From Apopatocola sp963628785 (GTDB lineage: Bacteria > Bacillota > Clostridia > Oscillospirales > Oscillospiraceae), in contig CAVGGQ010000036.1 in NCBI GenBank assembly GCA_963628785.1, positions 1 through 20,069 on the forward strand: a stretch of 20,069 nt of DNA. The letters are read 5' to 3'. A program made the translations under genes and the position numbers. The notes under the pieces are model-generated. The model was not told where the DNA came from. It did no database searches and saw nothing but the letters and a program-made list of their open reading frames with translations. This document shows, piece after piece, positions 1 to 7,897 of this stretch; within the stretch, counting starts at the first letter, position 1, and every line of letters begins with the position of its first letter.

Positions 1-10
1 GTATAAACAA

Positions 11-66
11 ATGGGTCCCGTTGCACAGGTGTTGCACATCACCCCAACACCAACCACGGGATCCAT
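11..66. repeat. Long imperfect inverted repeat upstream of murA
   Basis: The outer arms ATGGGTCCCG (11-20) and CGGGATCCAT (57-66) pair over 10 bases with one G-T wobble. Inside them GGTGTTG (28-34) and CAACACC (45-51) pair perfectly around a 10-base loop. The following bases (TGATTTTCC) are only weakly T-rich, so this may be a poor terminator of an upstream gene outside the window, or another structured element. It lies upstream of the murA promoter and so outside that transcript. Function unknown. Confidence 0.45.
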
Positions 67-93
67 TGATTTTCCAAGCCTTTTAATTTTCAG

Positions 94-122
94 TTGCACT
101 TTTTGCCCGCATGTGGTAATAT
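94..122 (+). promoter_or_regulatory. SigmaA-type promoter of murA operon, extended -10
   Basis: TTGCAC (94-99) and TAATAT (117-122) are separated by exactly 17 bases, and a TG pair one base before the -10 (114-115) makes it an extended -10. Transcription would start near 129, about 60 bases before the murA start at 192. This is inferred from consensus match only. Confidence 0.65.
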
Positions 123-191
123 CACTGTGGATTATTGGGAAAGGCCTTGTCGGCGTTTCCCGAAAGCCGTATCGACGGGGGTAATCAACAC

Positions 192-1484
192 TTGGAAAAA
201 TATAAGATTCAGGGCGGAAACCGCCTGCACGGAGAAGTGGAGATCAGCGGAGCGAAAAACGCGGCCGTTGCCATCATTCCGGCTGCTCTTATGGTGAACG
301 GTGTATGCCGCATCGAAAATCTGCCGCAGATCAGTGATACCGTAGCTCTGCTGCATATTCTGGAGTCGCTCGGCGCAAAAGTTCGCTCTCTCAATCCCTC
401 CACGGTGGAGATAGACTGCACGAACGTTACATGGAAGGGCGCGGACTATGACCGCATGCGCAAGATCCGTGCGTCCTACTATTTTGTCGGCGCGATGCTC
501 GGCCGTTTCGGCAAGGCGCGCACGACGATGCCGGGCGGGTGCAACTTCGGCGTCCGTCCGATCGATCAGCATGTGAAGGGCATGAAGGCTCTCGGTGCAC
601 AGGTCGAAATTTCCGATTATATCACCGCATCCGTCCCCGGCGGACGGCTTCGCGGCGCGAACATCTATCTGGACAAGGTCTCCGTCGGCGCGACGATGAA
701 CATTATGATCGCCGCCGCTCTCGCGGAAGGGCGCACCGTGATTGAAAACGCGGCGCGCGAGCCGCACATCGTTGACCTGGCCAATTTCCTCAACTCCATG
801 GGCGCGGACATCCGCGGCGCGGGCACCGACACTATCAAGGTCATCGGCACTGACTCGCTCCACGGCGGCACCTACGCCATCATTCCCGACCAGATCGAAG
901 CAGGCACCTATATGGCGGCCACCGCGGCGGTCGGCGGAGAAGTTCTCATTAAAAATGTCATTCCCAAGCATCTGGACTGCATCACGGCGAAGCTGCGCGA
1001 AATGGGCGTCACGGTGGAGGAATATCCGGAATCCGTGCTCGTCCGCTCCGTGGGCCGGCTGCGCCACGCCAACGTAAAAACGCAGCCCTATCCCGGTTTC
1101 CCGACCGACATGCAGCCGCAGATCGGCGTGGCGCTCGCTCTGGCCGACGGCACGAGCGTCGTCACCGAGGGTGTGTGGGACAACCGCTTCAAGTATATCA
1201 ACGAGCTCTATAAAATGGGCGCGGTCGTGACCGTAGACGGCCGTACGGCGACCATTGAGGGCGTGGAAGCGCTCCGCGGCGCGAGCGTCGCGGCGTGCGA
1301 CCTGCGCGCGGGTGCTGCGATGGTCATCGCGGGACTTTGCGCCGAGGGCACCACTTTCGTGCAGGATATCCAGTTCATCGAGCGCGGCTATCAGGATCTT
1401 GTCGGCAAGCTCCGCCTTCTCGGCGCAGACATCTGCATCATCGACGAGCCCGATGACGAAATGCGCGTAAACGCCGTCGGATGA
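192..1484 (+). CDS. murA: UDP-N-acetylglucosamine 1-carboxyvinyltransferase (MurA)
   Basis: MurA transfers enolpyruvate from PEP to UDP-GlcNAc, the first committed step of peptidoglycan synthesis, in the cytoplasm. The chosen TTG start at 192 gives 430 residues beginning MEKYKIQGGNRL, the usual MurA start, and follows a GGGGG run (176-180) at suitable spacing. An in-frame TTG at 135 would add 19 residues with no family counterpart. The key residues sit at canonical places: Lys22-Asn23 in SGAKNAA, catalytic Cys117 in PGGCNFGVRP (Cys, so the fosfomycin-sensitive type) and Asp306 in PGFPTDMQ. The C-terminal part carries DLRAGAAMVIAGL and ERGYQDLVGKL. It is first in a plus-strand series with rlmH, which starts 19 bases after its stop. 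Many Firmicutes carry two paralogues (murA/murZ); which one this is cannot be told here. Confidence 0.95.
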   Translation: MEKYKIQGGNRLHGEVEISGAKNAAVAIIPAALMVNGVCRIENLPQISDTVALLHILESLGAKVRSLNPSTVEIDCTNVTWKGADYDRMRKIRASYYFVGAMLGRFGKARTTMPGGCNFGVRPIDQHVKGMKALGAQVEISDYITASVPGGRLRGANIYLDKVSVGATMNIMIAAALAEGRTVIENAAREPHIVDLANFLNSMGADIRGAGTDTIKVIGTDSLHGGTYAIIPDQIEAGTYMAATAAVGGEVLIKNVIPKHLDCITAKLREMGVTVEEYPESVLVRSVGRLRHANVKTQPYPGFPTDMQPQIGVALALADGTSVVTEGVWDNRFKYINELYKMGAVVTVDGRTATIEGVEALRGASVAACDLRAGAAMVIAGLCAEGTTFVQDIQFIERGYQDLVGKLRLLGADICIIDEPDDEMRVNAVG

Positions 1485-1503
1485 GTTTCCCGGAGGCGGC
1501 ACC

Positions 1504-1950
1504 GTGCTGAGAGTACAGCTGATCTGCACCGGAAAGCTCAAGGAAAAGTTTTACGCCGAGGCGTGCAGGGAATACGACAAGCGCCTGCAGCGCTACTGCT
1601 CGCTCGAGATCATCGAGTTGCCGGAGAGCGGCGACATCGGGCGCGACGGCGCGGCAATGAGTGCGAAGATCGGCACGGGCGCATTTGTCGTGGCGCTGTG
1701 CATCGAAGGCAAGGGCTACTCGAGCGAGGAGCTCGCGTCGCTCCTCGGTGACTGCGCCCTGCAGGGAAAATCGCGCGTGTGTTTTCTCATCGGCGGTTCG
1801 GACGGTCTTTCGGAGAGTGTGAAGCGCCGCGCGGATGTGCGTCTTTCCATGTCGCGCATGACATTCCCGCACCACCTCGCCCGCGTGATGGTACTCGAGC
1901 AGATCTACCGTGCGTTCAATATCAATGACGGCGGTAAGTATCATAAATAG
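1504..1950 (+). CDS. rlmH: 23S rRNA (pseudouridine1915-N3)-methyltransferase RlmH
   Basis: RlmH is a SPOUT-class methyltransferase that uses SAM to N3-methylate pseudouridine 1915 in helix 69 of 23S rRNA on assembled ribosomes. The 148-residue protein starts with GTG at 1504, preceded by GGAGG at 1491-1495. The SAM-binding knot is visible as FLIGGSDGLS (GGSDG at 97-101), followed by the family block MSRMTFPHHLARVMVLEQIY and the invariant C-terminal YHK (146-148). It is slightly shorter than the usual 155-160 residues, the difference lying in the N-terminal half. It lies 19 bases after murA and is probably co-transcribed with it. Its TAG stop is directly abutted by a 34-bp palindromic repeat. 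Confidence 0.95.
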   Translation: MLRVQLICTGKLKEKFYAEACREYDKRLQRYCSLEIIELPESGDIGRDGAAMSAKIGTGAFVVALCIEGKGYSSEELASLLGDCALQGKSRVCFLIGGSDGLSESVKRRADVRLSMSRMTFPHHLARVMVLEQIYRAFNINDGGKYHK

Positions 1951-1984
1951 GGCAACACCGCACAATGTCGTCTGCGGTGCTGCC
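1951..1984. repeat. 34-bp palindromic repeat, copy 1
   Basis: The arms GGCAACACCGCA and TGCGGTGCTGCC pair over 12 positions with one A-C mismatch around a 10-base loop (CAATGTCGTC). It begins on the base after the rlmH stop. A second copy at 19857-19890 matches at 30 of 34 positions, including most of the loop. No T-run follows on the plus strand, so it is not a standard terminator; a role in transcript stability or as a mobile palindromic element is conjecture. Confidence 0.75.
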
Positions 1985-2006
1985 ATAGCAAAAAAGAGGA
2001 ATACGT

Positions 2007-2336
2007 ATGAACGAAGAAAACGGCAAATGGGGGCGTGAGCTTCCGGGTAACCTGCTCGAGCGATGGCCGCGCGACGAGAAGGGCGAGCCGGAAGCACCTG
2101 TATATCTCTGCCACTGCAAGGGTCTCGATATGGACGAGACCCTGCTTGTCAGCCGGCTGGAGGCGTACGGCATTCCCTGCCTGCGGCAGTATCCCAATGA
2201 CGGTCAATTCGGCAAACTGATCCTCGGTTTGAGCGGATCGGGTGTGGACATATTCGTTCCCGCCTCGGTATGGGCGGATGCCTGCGAGCTCATTCGGGAA
2301 AATGATGATGAAACGGAAACGGAGGAGGAACAATGA
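2007..2336 (+). CDS. Small DUF2007-like protein (putative signal-transducing protein)
   Basis: A 109-residue soluble protein with a hydrophilic N-terminus, a central ETLLVSRLEAYGIPCLRQYP segment, a glycine-rich GKLILGLSGSGVDIFVP segment, and a terminal helix ending in an acidic tail. The pattern (a helix that samples EA-x-LL-x-SRLEA-x-GIP, then a strand ending in the phrase D-I-F-V-P) resembles DUF2007, a small family of unknown biochemical role. The match is from memory of the family pattern and not a search. An AGAGG at about 1995 precedes the ATG. Its TGA stop overlaps the next ATG (ATGA at 2333-2336), so translation is probably coupled to the phosphoglucomutase. Confidence 0.7.
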   Translation: MNEENGKWGRELPGNLLERWPRDEKGEPEAPVYLCHCKGLDMDETLLVSRLEAYGIPCLRQYPNDGQFGKLILGLSGSGVDIFVPASVWADACELIRENDDETETEEEQ

Positions 2337-4063
2337 ACTGGCGCGAAACATACGAAAAGTGGCTCAACAGCCCGGCTCTGAGCGAAGAAGAGTGGAAGGA
2401 GCTCGACTCCATCCGCGGTGACGACAAGGAGATCGAAGACCGCTTCTATGCTCCTCTCGTATTCGGCACGGCGGGACTTCGCGGTGTTATGGGGCTCGGC
2501 ACGAACCGCATGAACATCCATGTCATCCGTCACGCCACGCAGGCGTTTGCGGAGCTGATCGTGGCCGAGGGTGCGGGCGCCATGAAGCGCGGCGTGTGCG
2601 TGTGCCACGACTGCCGCCACAACAGCAAGGAATTTGCGCGCGAGGCCGCGGCGATCATGGCGGCCAACGGCGTGCATGTGCGTCTTTTCGAGTCGCTGCG
2701 CCCGACGCCCGAGCTGAGCTTCGCCATTCGCCACTACGGCGCCGAGGCCGGCATCAACGTGACGGCCAGCCACAACCCGAAGGAATACAACGGCTACAAG
2801 GTATACTGGTCCGACGGTGCTCAGCTTCCCCCGCAGCATGCGGAGGAGATCGCGCGCCGCATGGAGAATTCCGACATTTTCCGCTCCCCCCGCCGCATGG
2901 ACTTTGACGCCGCGGTCGAACAGGGGCTCATCGAGTGGATGGGCGAAGAGACCGACGAGGCGTTCCTCAAGAATGTGGAGCAGCAGGCCATCAACCGCGA
3001 TGTGGTGGCGAAGGTTGCCGACGACTTCCGCATTGTCTACACGCCGTTCCACGGCTGCGGCTGGAAGCTTGTTCCCGAGGCACTGAACCGTTTGGGCGTG
3101 AAGCACGTCTATCCGGTAAAGGAGCAGATGGTGCTCGACGGCGATTTCCCGACCGTAAAGAGCCCGAACCCCGAAAATCCCGAAGGCTTCTATATCGCCA
3201 TTGAGCTCGCCAAGAAGGTCAACAGTGACCTGATCATCGGCACCGATCCCGACTCAGACCGCATCGGCGTCATGGCACGCCGCAACGGAGAGTATATCCC
3301 CATCACCGGCAACCAGATGGGCTGCCTGCTGCTCGACTACATCATCAACGCCCGCCGCGCCGCCGGCACCATGCCGGAGCACCCTGCCGCGCTGAGCACG
3401 ATCGTGTCCACCACGATGGTGCAGCGCATCTGCGAAGAGAACGGCGTCCACTTTGAAGCGACATTCACCGGCTTCAAGTTCATGGCAGAGAAGCTCGCCG
3501 AGTATAAGGAAAAGGGCAGCTACGAATACATTCTCGCCTTCGAGGAGAGCTACGGCTACATGGTTGGCGACTATGTGCGCGACAAGGACGCCGTGACGGC
3601 TTCCATGATCGTAGCGGAAATGGCCGCCTACTACTACGACCGCGGCATGACGCTCATCGACGCCATTGACGAGCTGTATGCCAAGTACGGCTACTACCGC
3701 GAGGAGACCGTGAACCTCTACATGTACGGCGTGGACGGTCTCGGCGAGATGCGCGCTCTGATGGAGTCGCTGCGCAAGACGCCTCCGAGAGAGATCGGCG
3801 GTCTGCCGGTGGCCCGCGTACGCGACTACGAGAGCGGCGATGTCACCATCCCCGGCCTCGGCGTTGTGGAAAAGACCCCCATCGTCGGCAGCAACGTGCT
3901 CTACTTTGAGCTTGCCGACGGCTCGGCCCTTGTCGTCCGTCCGTCCGGCACGGAGCCGAAAATCAAAATGTATGTTCTTGCAAGAGGCGCTTCCGCCGAG
4001 GAGTGCGATGAGAAGAAGAAACGCTTCGCGGATTATTCCCGCTCTCTTGCCGAGAAAAAATAA
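2333..4063 (+). CDS. pgcA: Alpha-phosphoglucomutase / phosphomannomutase
   Basis: A 576-residue alpha-D-phosphohexomutase of the PgcA type, which interconverts glucose-1-phosphate and glucose-6-phosphate (often also mannose phosphates) and so feeds UDP-glucose, glycolipid and glycan synthesis. The four family sites are all visible: the N-terminal FGTAGLRG (44-51), the phosphoserine loop TASHNP with catalytic Ser146, the metal loop DPDSDR (305-310), the sugar-binding FEESYGY, and the phosphate-binding RPSGTEPK starting at Arg536. Length fits the long Firmicutes PgcA subgroup, not the 450-residue GlmM/ManB group. A strong GGAGGAGG (2322-2329) precedes the ATG, which lies inside the stop of the upstream gene. 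The exact hexose preference cannot be read from the sequence. Confidence 0.93.
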   Translation: MNWRETYEKWLNSPALSEEEWKELDSIRGDDKEIEDRFYAPLVFGTAGLRGVMGLGTNRMNIHVIRHATQAFAELIVAEGAGAMKRGVCVCHDCRHNSKEFAREAAAIMAANGVHVRLFESLRPTPELSFAIRHYGAEAGINVTASHNPKEYNGYKVYWSDGAQLPPQHAEEIARRMENSDIFRSPRRMDFDAAVEQGLIEWMGEETDEAFLKNVEQQAINRDVVAKVADDFRIVYTPFHGCGWKLVPEALNRLGVKHVYPVKEQMVLDGDFPTVKSPNPENPEGFYIAIELAKKVNSDLIIGTDPDSDRIGVMARRNGEYIPITGNQMGCLLLDYIINARRAAGTMPEHPAALSTIVSTTMVQRICEENGVHFEATFTGFKFMAEKLAEYKEKGSYEYILAFEESYGYMVGDYVRDKDAVTASMIVAEMAAYYYDRGMTLIDAIDELYAKYGYYREETVNLYMYGVDGLGEMRALMESLRKTPPREIGGLPVARVRDYESGDVTIPGLGVVEKTPIVGSNVLYFELADGSALVVRPSGTEPKIKMYVLARGASAEECDEKKKRFADYSRSLAEKK

Positions 4064-4101
4064 TTCCCCACAGGACTTCTTTCGAAACGGAGGTTTGCCC
4101 T

Positions 4102-4683
4102 ATGAAAAGAAAAATCGCACTTGTACTGGCTCTTCTGATGATGCTGAGCGTCCTCACGGCCTGCGGTAGCGGCAAAACGTGGACCGGCAAGCATGAGGTG
4201 GAGATCGTCGTAAAGAATTACGGTACCATCCGTCTGGAGATCGATGCGGACAGCGCACCGAAGACGGCATCGCAGTTCCTCAATCTCGCCAAAAAGGGCT
4301 TCTACAACAATCTTACCATCTACCGAGCCATTGACGGCTTCGCTATTTACGGCGGCTGCCCGAATAAGAACGGCACGGGCAAGGCGAGCACGACGGTGGA
4401 GGGTGAGTTCACCTCGAACGGCTTCAACAATCCGCTTTCCATGACGCGCGGCGCCATCGGTATGGCGCGCGGCACGGATAAGAACAGCGGCACCTGCCAG
4501 TTCTTCATTCTGCAGAACGATGCGACCTATCTGGACGGTGACTTTGCCGTGTTCGGCTCGGTCGTGAGCGGCATGGACATCGTGGATCAGATCGCCGCGA
4601 GCGTACAGGTCACCGGAGCCGACGGCTTTATCGCCGAGGCCAACCAGCCGGTCATCACCAGCATCAAAGTTTACGGCTCGTAA
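4102..4683 (+). CDS. Peptidyl-prolyl cis-trans isomerase, cyclophilin-type lipoprotein
   Basis: A 193-residue extracytoplasmic cyclophilin that would isomerise X-Pro bonds in exported proteins. Residues 1-21 form a lipoprotein signal peptide (KRK, hydrophobic stretch, lipobox LTAC with Cys21), so it should be anchored on the outer face of the membrane. The cyclophilin fold covers about 33-190, with SAPKTASQFLNLAKKGFYNN, YRAIDGF, GAIGMARG, CQFFI and YLDGDFAVFG. The catalytic Arg (Arg75, equal to Arg55 of human CypA), Phe80 and the QFF motif are kept. The active-site Gln63, Trp121 and His126 of CypA are Tyr83, Tyr and Phe here, so activity may be altered. GGAGG (4089-4093) precedes the ATG. It is probably the last gene of the murA series, since a terminator follows directly. 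Confidence 0.92.
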   Translation: MKRKIALVLALLMMLSVLTACGSGKTWTGKHEVEIVVKNYGTIRLEIDADSAPKTASQFLNLAKKGFYNNLTIYRAIDGFAIYGGCPNKNGTGKASTTVEGEFTSNGFNNPLSMTRGAIGMARGTDKNSGTCQFFILQNDATYLDGDFAVFGSVVSGMDIVDQIAASVQVTGADGFIAEANQPVITSIKVYGS

Positions 4684-4694
4684 GAAGCGAAAGG

Positions 4695-4741
4695 AAAGAA
4701 TCGGTCGGCACGGGAATTTCGTTGCCGCCCGATTCTTTTTC
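4695..4741 (+). terminator. Rho-independent terminator after the cyclophilin gene
   Basis: AAGAATCGG (4696-4704) pairs with CCGATTCTT (4729-4737), with further pairing of CGGCA and TGCCG inside, and the stem runs straight into TTTTT (4736-4740). It begins 12 bases after the stop and probably ends the murA-to-cyclophilin transcript, although the next gene's ribosome site (4742-4746) starts at once, so some read-through is likely. Confidence 0.85.
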
Positions 4742-4753
4742 GGAGGAAACACA

Positions 4754-5599
4754 TTGAAAACAATTCGCATTTTCTTGCGCTTCCTGCTGTGCGCGGCGCT
4801 TCTCGCTGTTGCGGTCTTTGCCGTGCCGGGCGAGAGCATTGCGGTGCTCGGCGGGGATCTCACAGTCGCCGAGGCGGACAGCATGTACGCCCTCTTTGGC
4901 GCAGAGCGCGGCACGGCCATGGAGCAGACGCTCTCGTGCGAGGACGCGGCGGCAAGCTTTTCGGCAGTCCCCGAGGGAGCTGCGCGCACGGCGGTGTATC
5001 TCACTGTGCTCGAGGGCGGTGCCGGGCTTTCAGTTTCGCTCACGAACATCTCCTGTGCCGAGACCGTATTTTCCACCGCGCTCGCCGCGGCGGGTCTCAC
5101 GGATGTGAGCATCAAAGCCGTCGCGCCCGAAACGACAGAGGCTCTTGCGGCGCTCCCGGCGGTATTCCGCGCGTACGAGTCGATCACCTGCCTTGCGGTA
5201 TCGCCGGAGGCACGCGAAGCGGCGGCTTCGGCCCTGCGCGAGACCGGAGAGATCACCGAAAACCTCACGCAGGAGATCGATCTCTCGCGTTTGGAGGAGA
5301 TCCTCGGCACAATGGACGGCTTTTTCGATGAGCTGGCCGCGCTCGGCGAGAGTGAGCTCCCCGGGCGCATCCAAGCCATTGCCGCGGAAAAGGGCATACC
5401 GCTCAACGATTCACAGGCGCAGCAGCTTGCCGATCTTTTCCGCAAGCTGCAGAAGCTCCGCGAGGCGGGGCTCTCCGAGCAGGTGCAGAAGCTGCCCAGC
5501 ACCGTGGAGTCTGCCGCGAACACGGCGGTCTCTTTCTGGCAGAAAGCCAAAGCCTTTTTCCGGAAAGCCGGAGAATGGATCTCTCAACTCTTAAACTGA
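4754..5599 (+). CDS. DUF1002 family secreted protein
   Basis: A 281-residue protein starting with TTG at 4754 behind GGAGG (4742-4746). Residues 1-29 form a signal peptide (KTIR, hydrophobic core, likely cleavage near AVPGESIA). The rest follows the DUF1002 pattern: an early LGGDLTVAEADSMYALFG, a middle GLSVSLTNISCAETVFSTAL, then GLTDVSIKAVAPETTEALAAL, and a C-terminal helical part with LSRLEEIL and GIPLNDSQAQQLADLF. The last 30 residues are amphipathic and include FWQKAKAFFRKAGEWI, which may touch the membrane. The family is common in Firmicutes and its function is not known. No promoter was recognised in the 13 bases after the terminator, so expression may depend on read-through or a promoter within the upstream gene. 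It ends 15 bases before degV. Confidence 0.8.
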   Translation: MKTIRIFLRFLLCAALLAVAVFAVPGESIAVLGGDLTVAEADSMYALFGAERGTAMEQTLSCEDAAASFSAVPEGAARTAVYLTVLEGGAGLSVSLTNISCAETVFSTALAAAGLTDVSIKAVAPETTEALAALPAVFRAYESITCLAVSPEAREAAASALRETGEITENLTQEIDLSRLEEILGTMDGFFDELAALGESELPGRIQAIAAEKGIPLNDSQAQQLADLFRKLQKLREAGLSEQVQKLPSTVESAANTAVSFWQKAKAFFRKAGEWISQLLN

Positions 5600-5614
5600 C
5601 AGGAGGTTCTCTTT

Positions 5615-6499
5615 ATGAAAGGCTACATCATTGCCACATCCTCTACCTCTGACCTGCCGCGTACGTGGCTGGACGAGCACAACATTCCGTTCATTGCCTA
5701 CACCTACACGGTAAATGACACGCTCTGCGAAGACGACTGCCGCGAAGAGACGCGTGCCGCCGTCTACGCCGGTATGCGGAAAGGTGACCTTCTGCATACC
5801 TCGATGATCAACGAATACGCGTATTACGACTTCCTCCATCCGTTTCTTGCGGAGGGGAAGGATGTCATCTTCCTCGATATGTCGCAGAAAATGTCCGTAT
5901 CGTTCCAGAATGCGAACAAGGCAACGGAGAAGCTGCGTGCGGAATTTCCTGAGCGGCGTGTGTACGTGATGGATACGCTTTGCATTTCCGGCGGTCTCGG
6001 TCTGCTCGTGATGAACATGGTGCGCCGCATGGAAGAGGGTGCATCGTTTGACGAGGTGGTCGCGTGGGGCGAGGAGAACAAGCTCCGCATCGCGCACCGC
6101 TTCACGGTGGACGATCTGAACTATCTCAAGGCCGGCGGGCGCGTTTCGAATTCCGCCGCTCTCGTGGGCTCGATCCTCGACATCAAGCCCGTGCTGTATG
6201 TGCCGGACGCCGGTACGCTCGATGTGGCGCAGAAGGTGCGCGGGCGCAAGGCGGCACTGCGCGCCATTCGCGATGCCATACTGCACGACCTGGGTGAAAC
6301 GGACACCGAGGGACTCGAGATCCATATTCTGCAGGCCGACTGCATCCCGGATGCCGAGTGGCTCCGCGGCGAGCTGCGCAGTGTGCATCCCGATCTCGGA
6401 GAGATCACGATCACGGCGCTCGGCGTTGTCATCGGTGCGCACTGCGGCCCCGGACTTTTGACTATCTTCTATCTCTGCGGCGGGCGCAGACCGAAATAA
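5615..6499 (+). CDS. DegV family fatty-acid-binding protein
   Basis: A 294-residue cytoplasmic DegV protein. Members (FakB type) bind a fatty acid and, in characterised systems, present it to the kinase FakA. Visible family blocks are ATSSTSDLP (7-15) at the N-terminus, LLHTSMIN near 60, SGGLGLLVMNM, the hallmark TVDDLNYLKAGGRVS, SILDIKPVLYV, QKVRGRKAALRAI, and GVVIGAHCGPGLLTIFY at the end. The region that usually reads ISSxLSGTYQSA is DMSQKMSVSFQNA here, a variant lipid-pocket loop. A strong AGGAGG (5602-5607) precedes the ATG. No fakA is in the window, so the fatty-acid role is inferred from family only. Confidence 0.92.
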   Translation: MKGYIIATSSTSDLPRTWLDEHNIPFIAYTYTVNDTLCEDDCREETRAAVYAGMRKGDLLHTSMINEYAYYDFLHPFLAEGKDVIFLDMSQKMSVSFQNANKATEKLRAEFPERRVYVMDTLCISGGLGLLVMNMVRRMEEGASFDEVVAWGEENKLRIAHRFTVDDLNYLKAGGRVSNSAALVGSILDIKPVLYVPDAGTLDVAQKVRGRKAALRAIRDAILHDLGETDTEGLEIHILQADCIPDAEWLRGELRSVHPDLGEITITALGVVIGAHCGPGLLTIFYLCGGRRPK

Positions 6500-6520
6500 C
6501 GGCAAAGGGAGTCGATCCAC

Positions 6521-7897
6521 ATGGAAATGCGCATAGAACACGATTCAATGGGGGAAGTCGCCGTCCCCGCCGACAAATACTGGGGCGCGCAGACCGAACG
6601 CAGCCGCCGCAACTTTCCCGCCGGCGTCGGACATGAAACGATGCCCGAGGAGATCATACGCGCTTTTGCCGTGCTCAAGCGCGCAGCGGCCGAGGCCAAC
6701 CGCACGCTCGTCCCGAACCGCATGACGGAGGAAAAGTGCGTTGCCATCTCCCGCGTGTGTGAGGAGATCCTCGCCGGAGACTTAGACGGCAACTTCCCTC
6801 TGATCGTATTTCAGACCGGCAGCGGCACGCAGTCCAACATGAACGTAAACGAAGTCATCGCCAAACGCGGCAACGCCATAGCGGGGAAAAAGCTTCTGCA
6901 CCCGAACGACGATGTGAATATGTCGCAGTCCTCAAACGACACCTTCCCGACCGCCATGCACATTGCCGCCGTTACGGTGCTCGAGGAGCAGCTTCTCCCC
7001 TCGTGCCATCATTTCGTGCAGACGCTGCGGAAGCTGGAGAGTGAGAACGAGGATGTACTGAAAGTCGGACGGACGCATCTGCAGGATGCGGTGCCGCTTC
7101 GCTTCTCGCAGGAGATTTCCGGCTGGCGGGCGAGCGCGGAAACGGCGGAAGCGATGATCCGCGAGAGCATCGAGCCGCTGCGCGCTCTCGCGCTCGGCGG
7201 CACGGCCGTCGGCACGGGGCTCAACGCTCCCGAAGGCTTTGCCGCTCTCTCCGCCGAGCGCATCTCCGCCCTGAGCGGACACCGCTTTGTGACGGCGGAG
7301 AACAAGTTCCACGCGCTCACCTCGCGCTCGGAGCTTGTGTTCGCACACGGGGCGCTCAAGGCGCTCGCGTGCGACATGATGAAGATCGCGAACGATGTGC
7401 GCTGGCTCGCCTCGGGACCGCGCTGCGGTCTCGGCGAGATCCGCATCCCCGAAAACGAGCCCGGCTCATCCATCATGCCCGGCAAGGTGAATCCCACGCA
7501 GTGCGAGCAGGTGACGATGACGGCCGTGCAGGTCATCGCGAACGATACGGCCGTCGGCATGGCGGCATCGCAGGGAAACTTCGAGCTTAATGTTTTTCTG
7601 CCGGTCTGCATCTACAATTTCCTGCAGTCGGCGCGGCTGCTCGCGGCTTCCATTGCTTCATTTGACGAACGCTGTGTTTCCGGCATCACAGCCGACCGGG
7701 CGCGCATGAAAGAAAATATGGAGCGCTCGCTCATGCTCGTGACGGCGTTCACGCCGCACATCGGCTATGAGCGCGCGGCGGAAGTTGCGAAGCTCGCCCA
7801 TCGGGAAGATCTCACACTGCGCGAGAGCTGCCTGAAGCTCGGCTACATGACGGCAGAGGAATTTGATGCGGCATATAAGCCCGAAAACATGGTCTGA
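6521..7897 (+). CDS. fumC: Fumarate hydratase, class II
   Basis: A 458-residue class II (iron-independent) fumarase that reversibly hydrates fumarate to malate. The fumarase/aspartase superfamily signature GSSIMPGKVNPTQCEQ is present, with the catalytic serines at 316-317 (Ser318 of E. coli FumC). Other matches are GSGTQSNMNVNEV, HPNDDVNMSQSSNDTFPTAMH, and GRTHLQDAVPLRFSQEI with the active-site His. KYWGAQTERSRRNF near the N-terminus is typical of fumarase; aspartase would usually show a different N-terminus, but the two are close and a minor doubt remains. The start has AAGGGAG upstream; a second in-frame ATG lies two codons later. No other TCA-cycle gene is next to it, so its pathway role here is not shown by context. 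Confidence 0.92.
   Translation: MEMRIEHDSMGEVAVPADKYWGAQTERSRRNFPAGVGHETMPEEIIRAFAVLKRAAAEANRTLVPNRMTEEKCVAISRVCEEILAGDLDGNFPLIVFQTGSGTQSNMNVNEVIAKRGNAIAGKKLLHPNDDVNMSQSSNDTFPTAMHIAAVTVLEEQLLPSCHHFVQTLRKLESENEDVLKVGRTHLQDAVPLRFSQEISGWRASAETAEAMIRESIEPLRALALGGTAVGTGLNAPEGFAALSAERISALSGHRFVTAENKFHALTSRSELVFAHGALKALACDMMKIANDVRWLASGPRCGLGEIRIPENEPGSSIMPGKVNPTQCEQVTMTAVQVIANDTAVGMAASQGNFELNVFLPVCIYNFLQSARLLAASIASFDERCVSGITADRARMKENMERSLMLVTAFTPHIGYERAAEVAKLAHREDLTLRESCLKLGYMTAEEFDAAYKPENMV

Noticed and set aside
135..191. Upstream TTG start for murA at 135
   Set aside because: The extra 19 residues match nothing in MurA, the start would lie about 6 bases after the predicted transcription start with no ribosome site, and TTG at 192 puts Cys117 and Asp306 at canonical positions.
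132..1541. A 469-codon open frame on the minus strand opposite murA
   Set aside because: It is exactly antisense to a gene with all MurA catalytic residues, has low-complexity His/Arg/Ala composition typical of a GC-rich shadow frame, and shows no known motif.
4033..5550. A 505-codon open frame on the minus strand opposite the cyclophilin and DUF1002 genes
   Set aside because: It runs through a terminator and two genes with signal peptides and family motifs; its Ser/Ala-rich content is a reverse-frame artefact.
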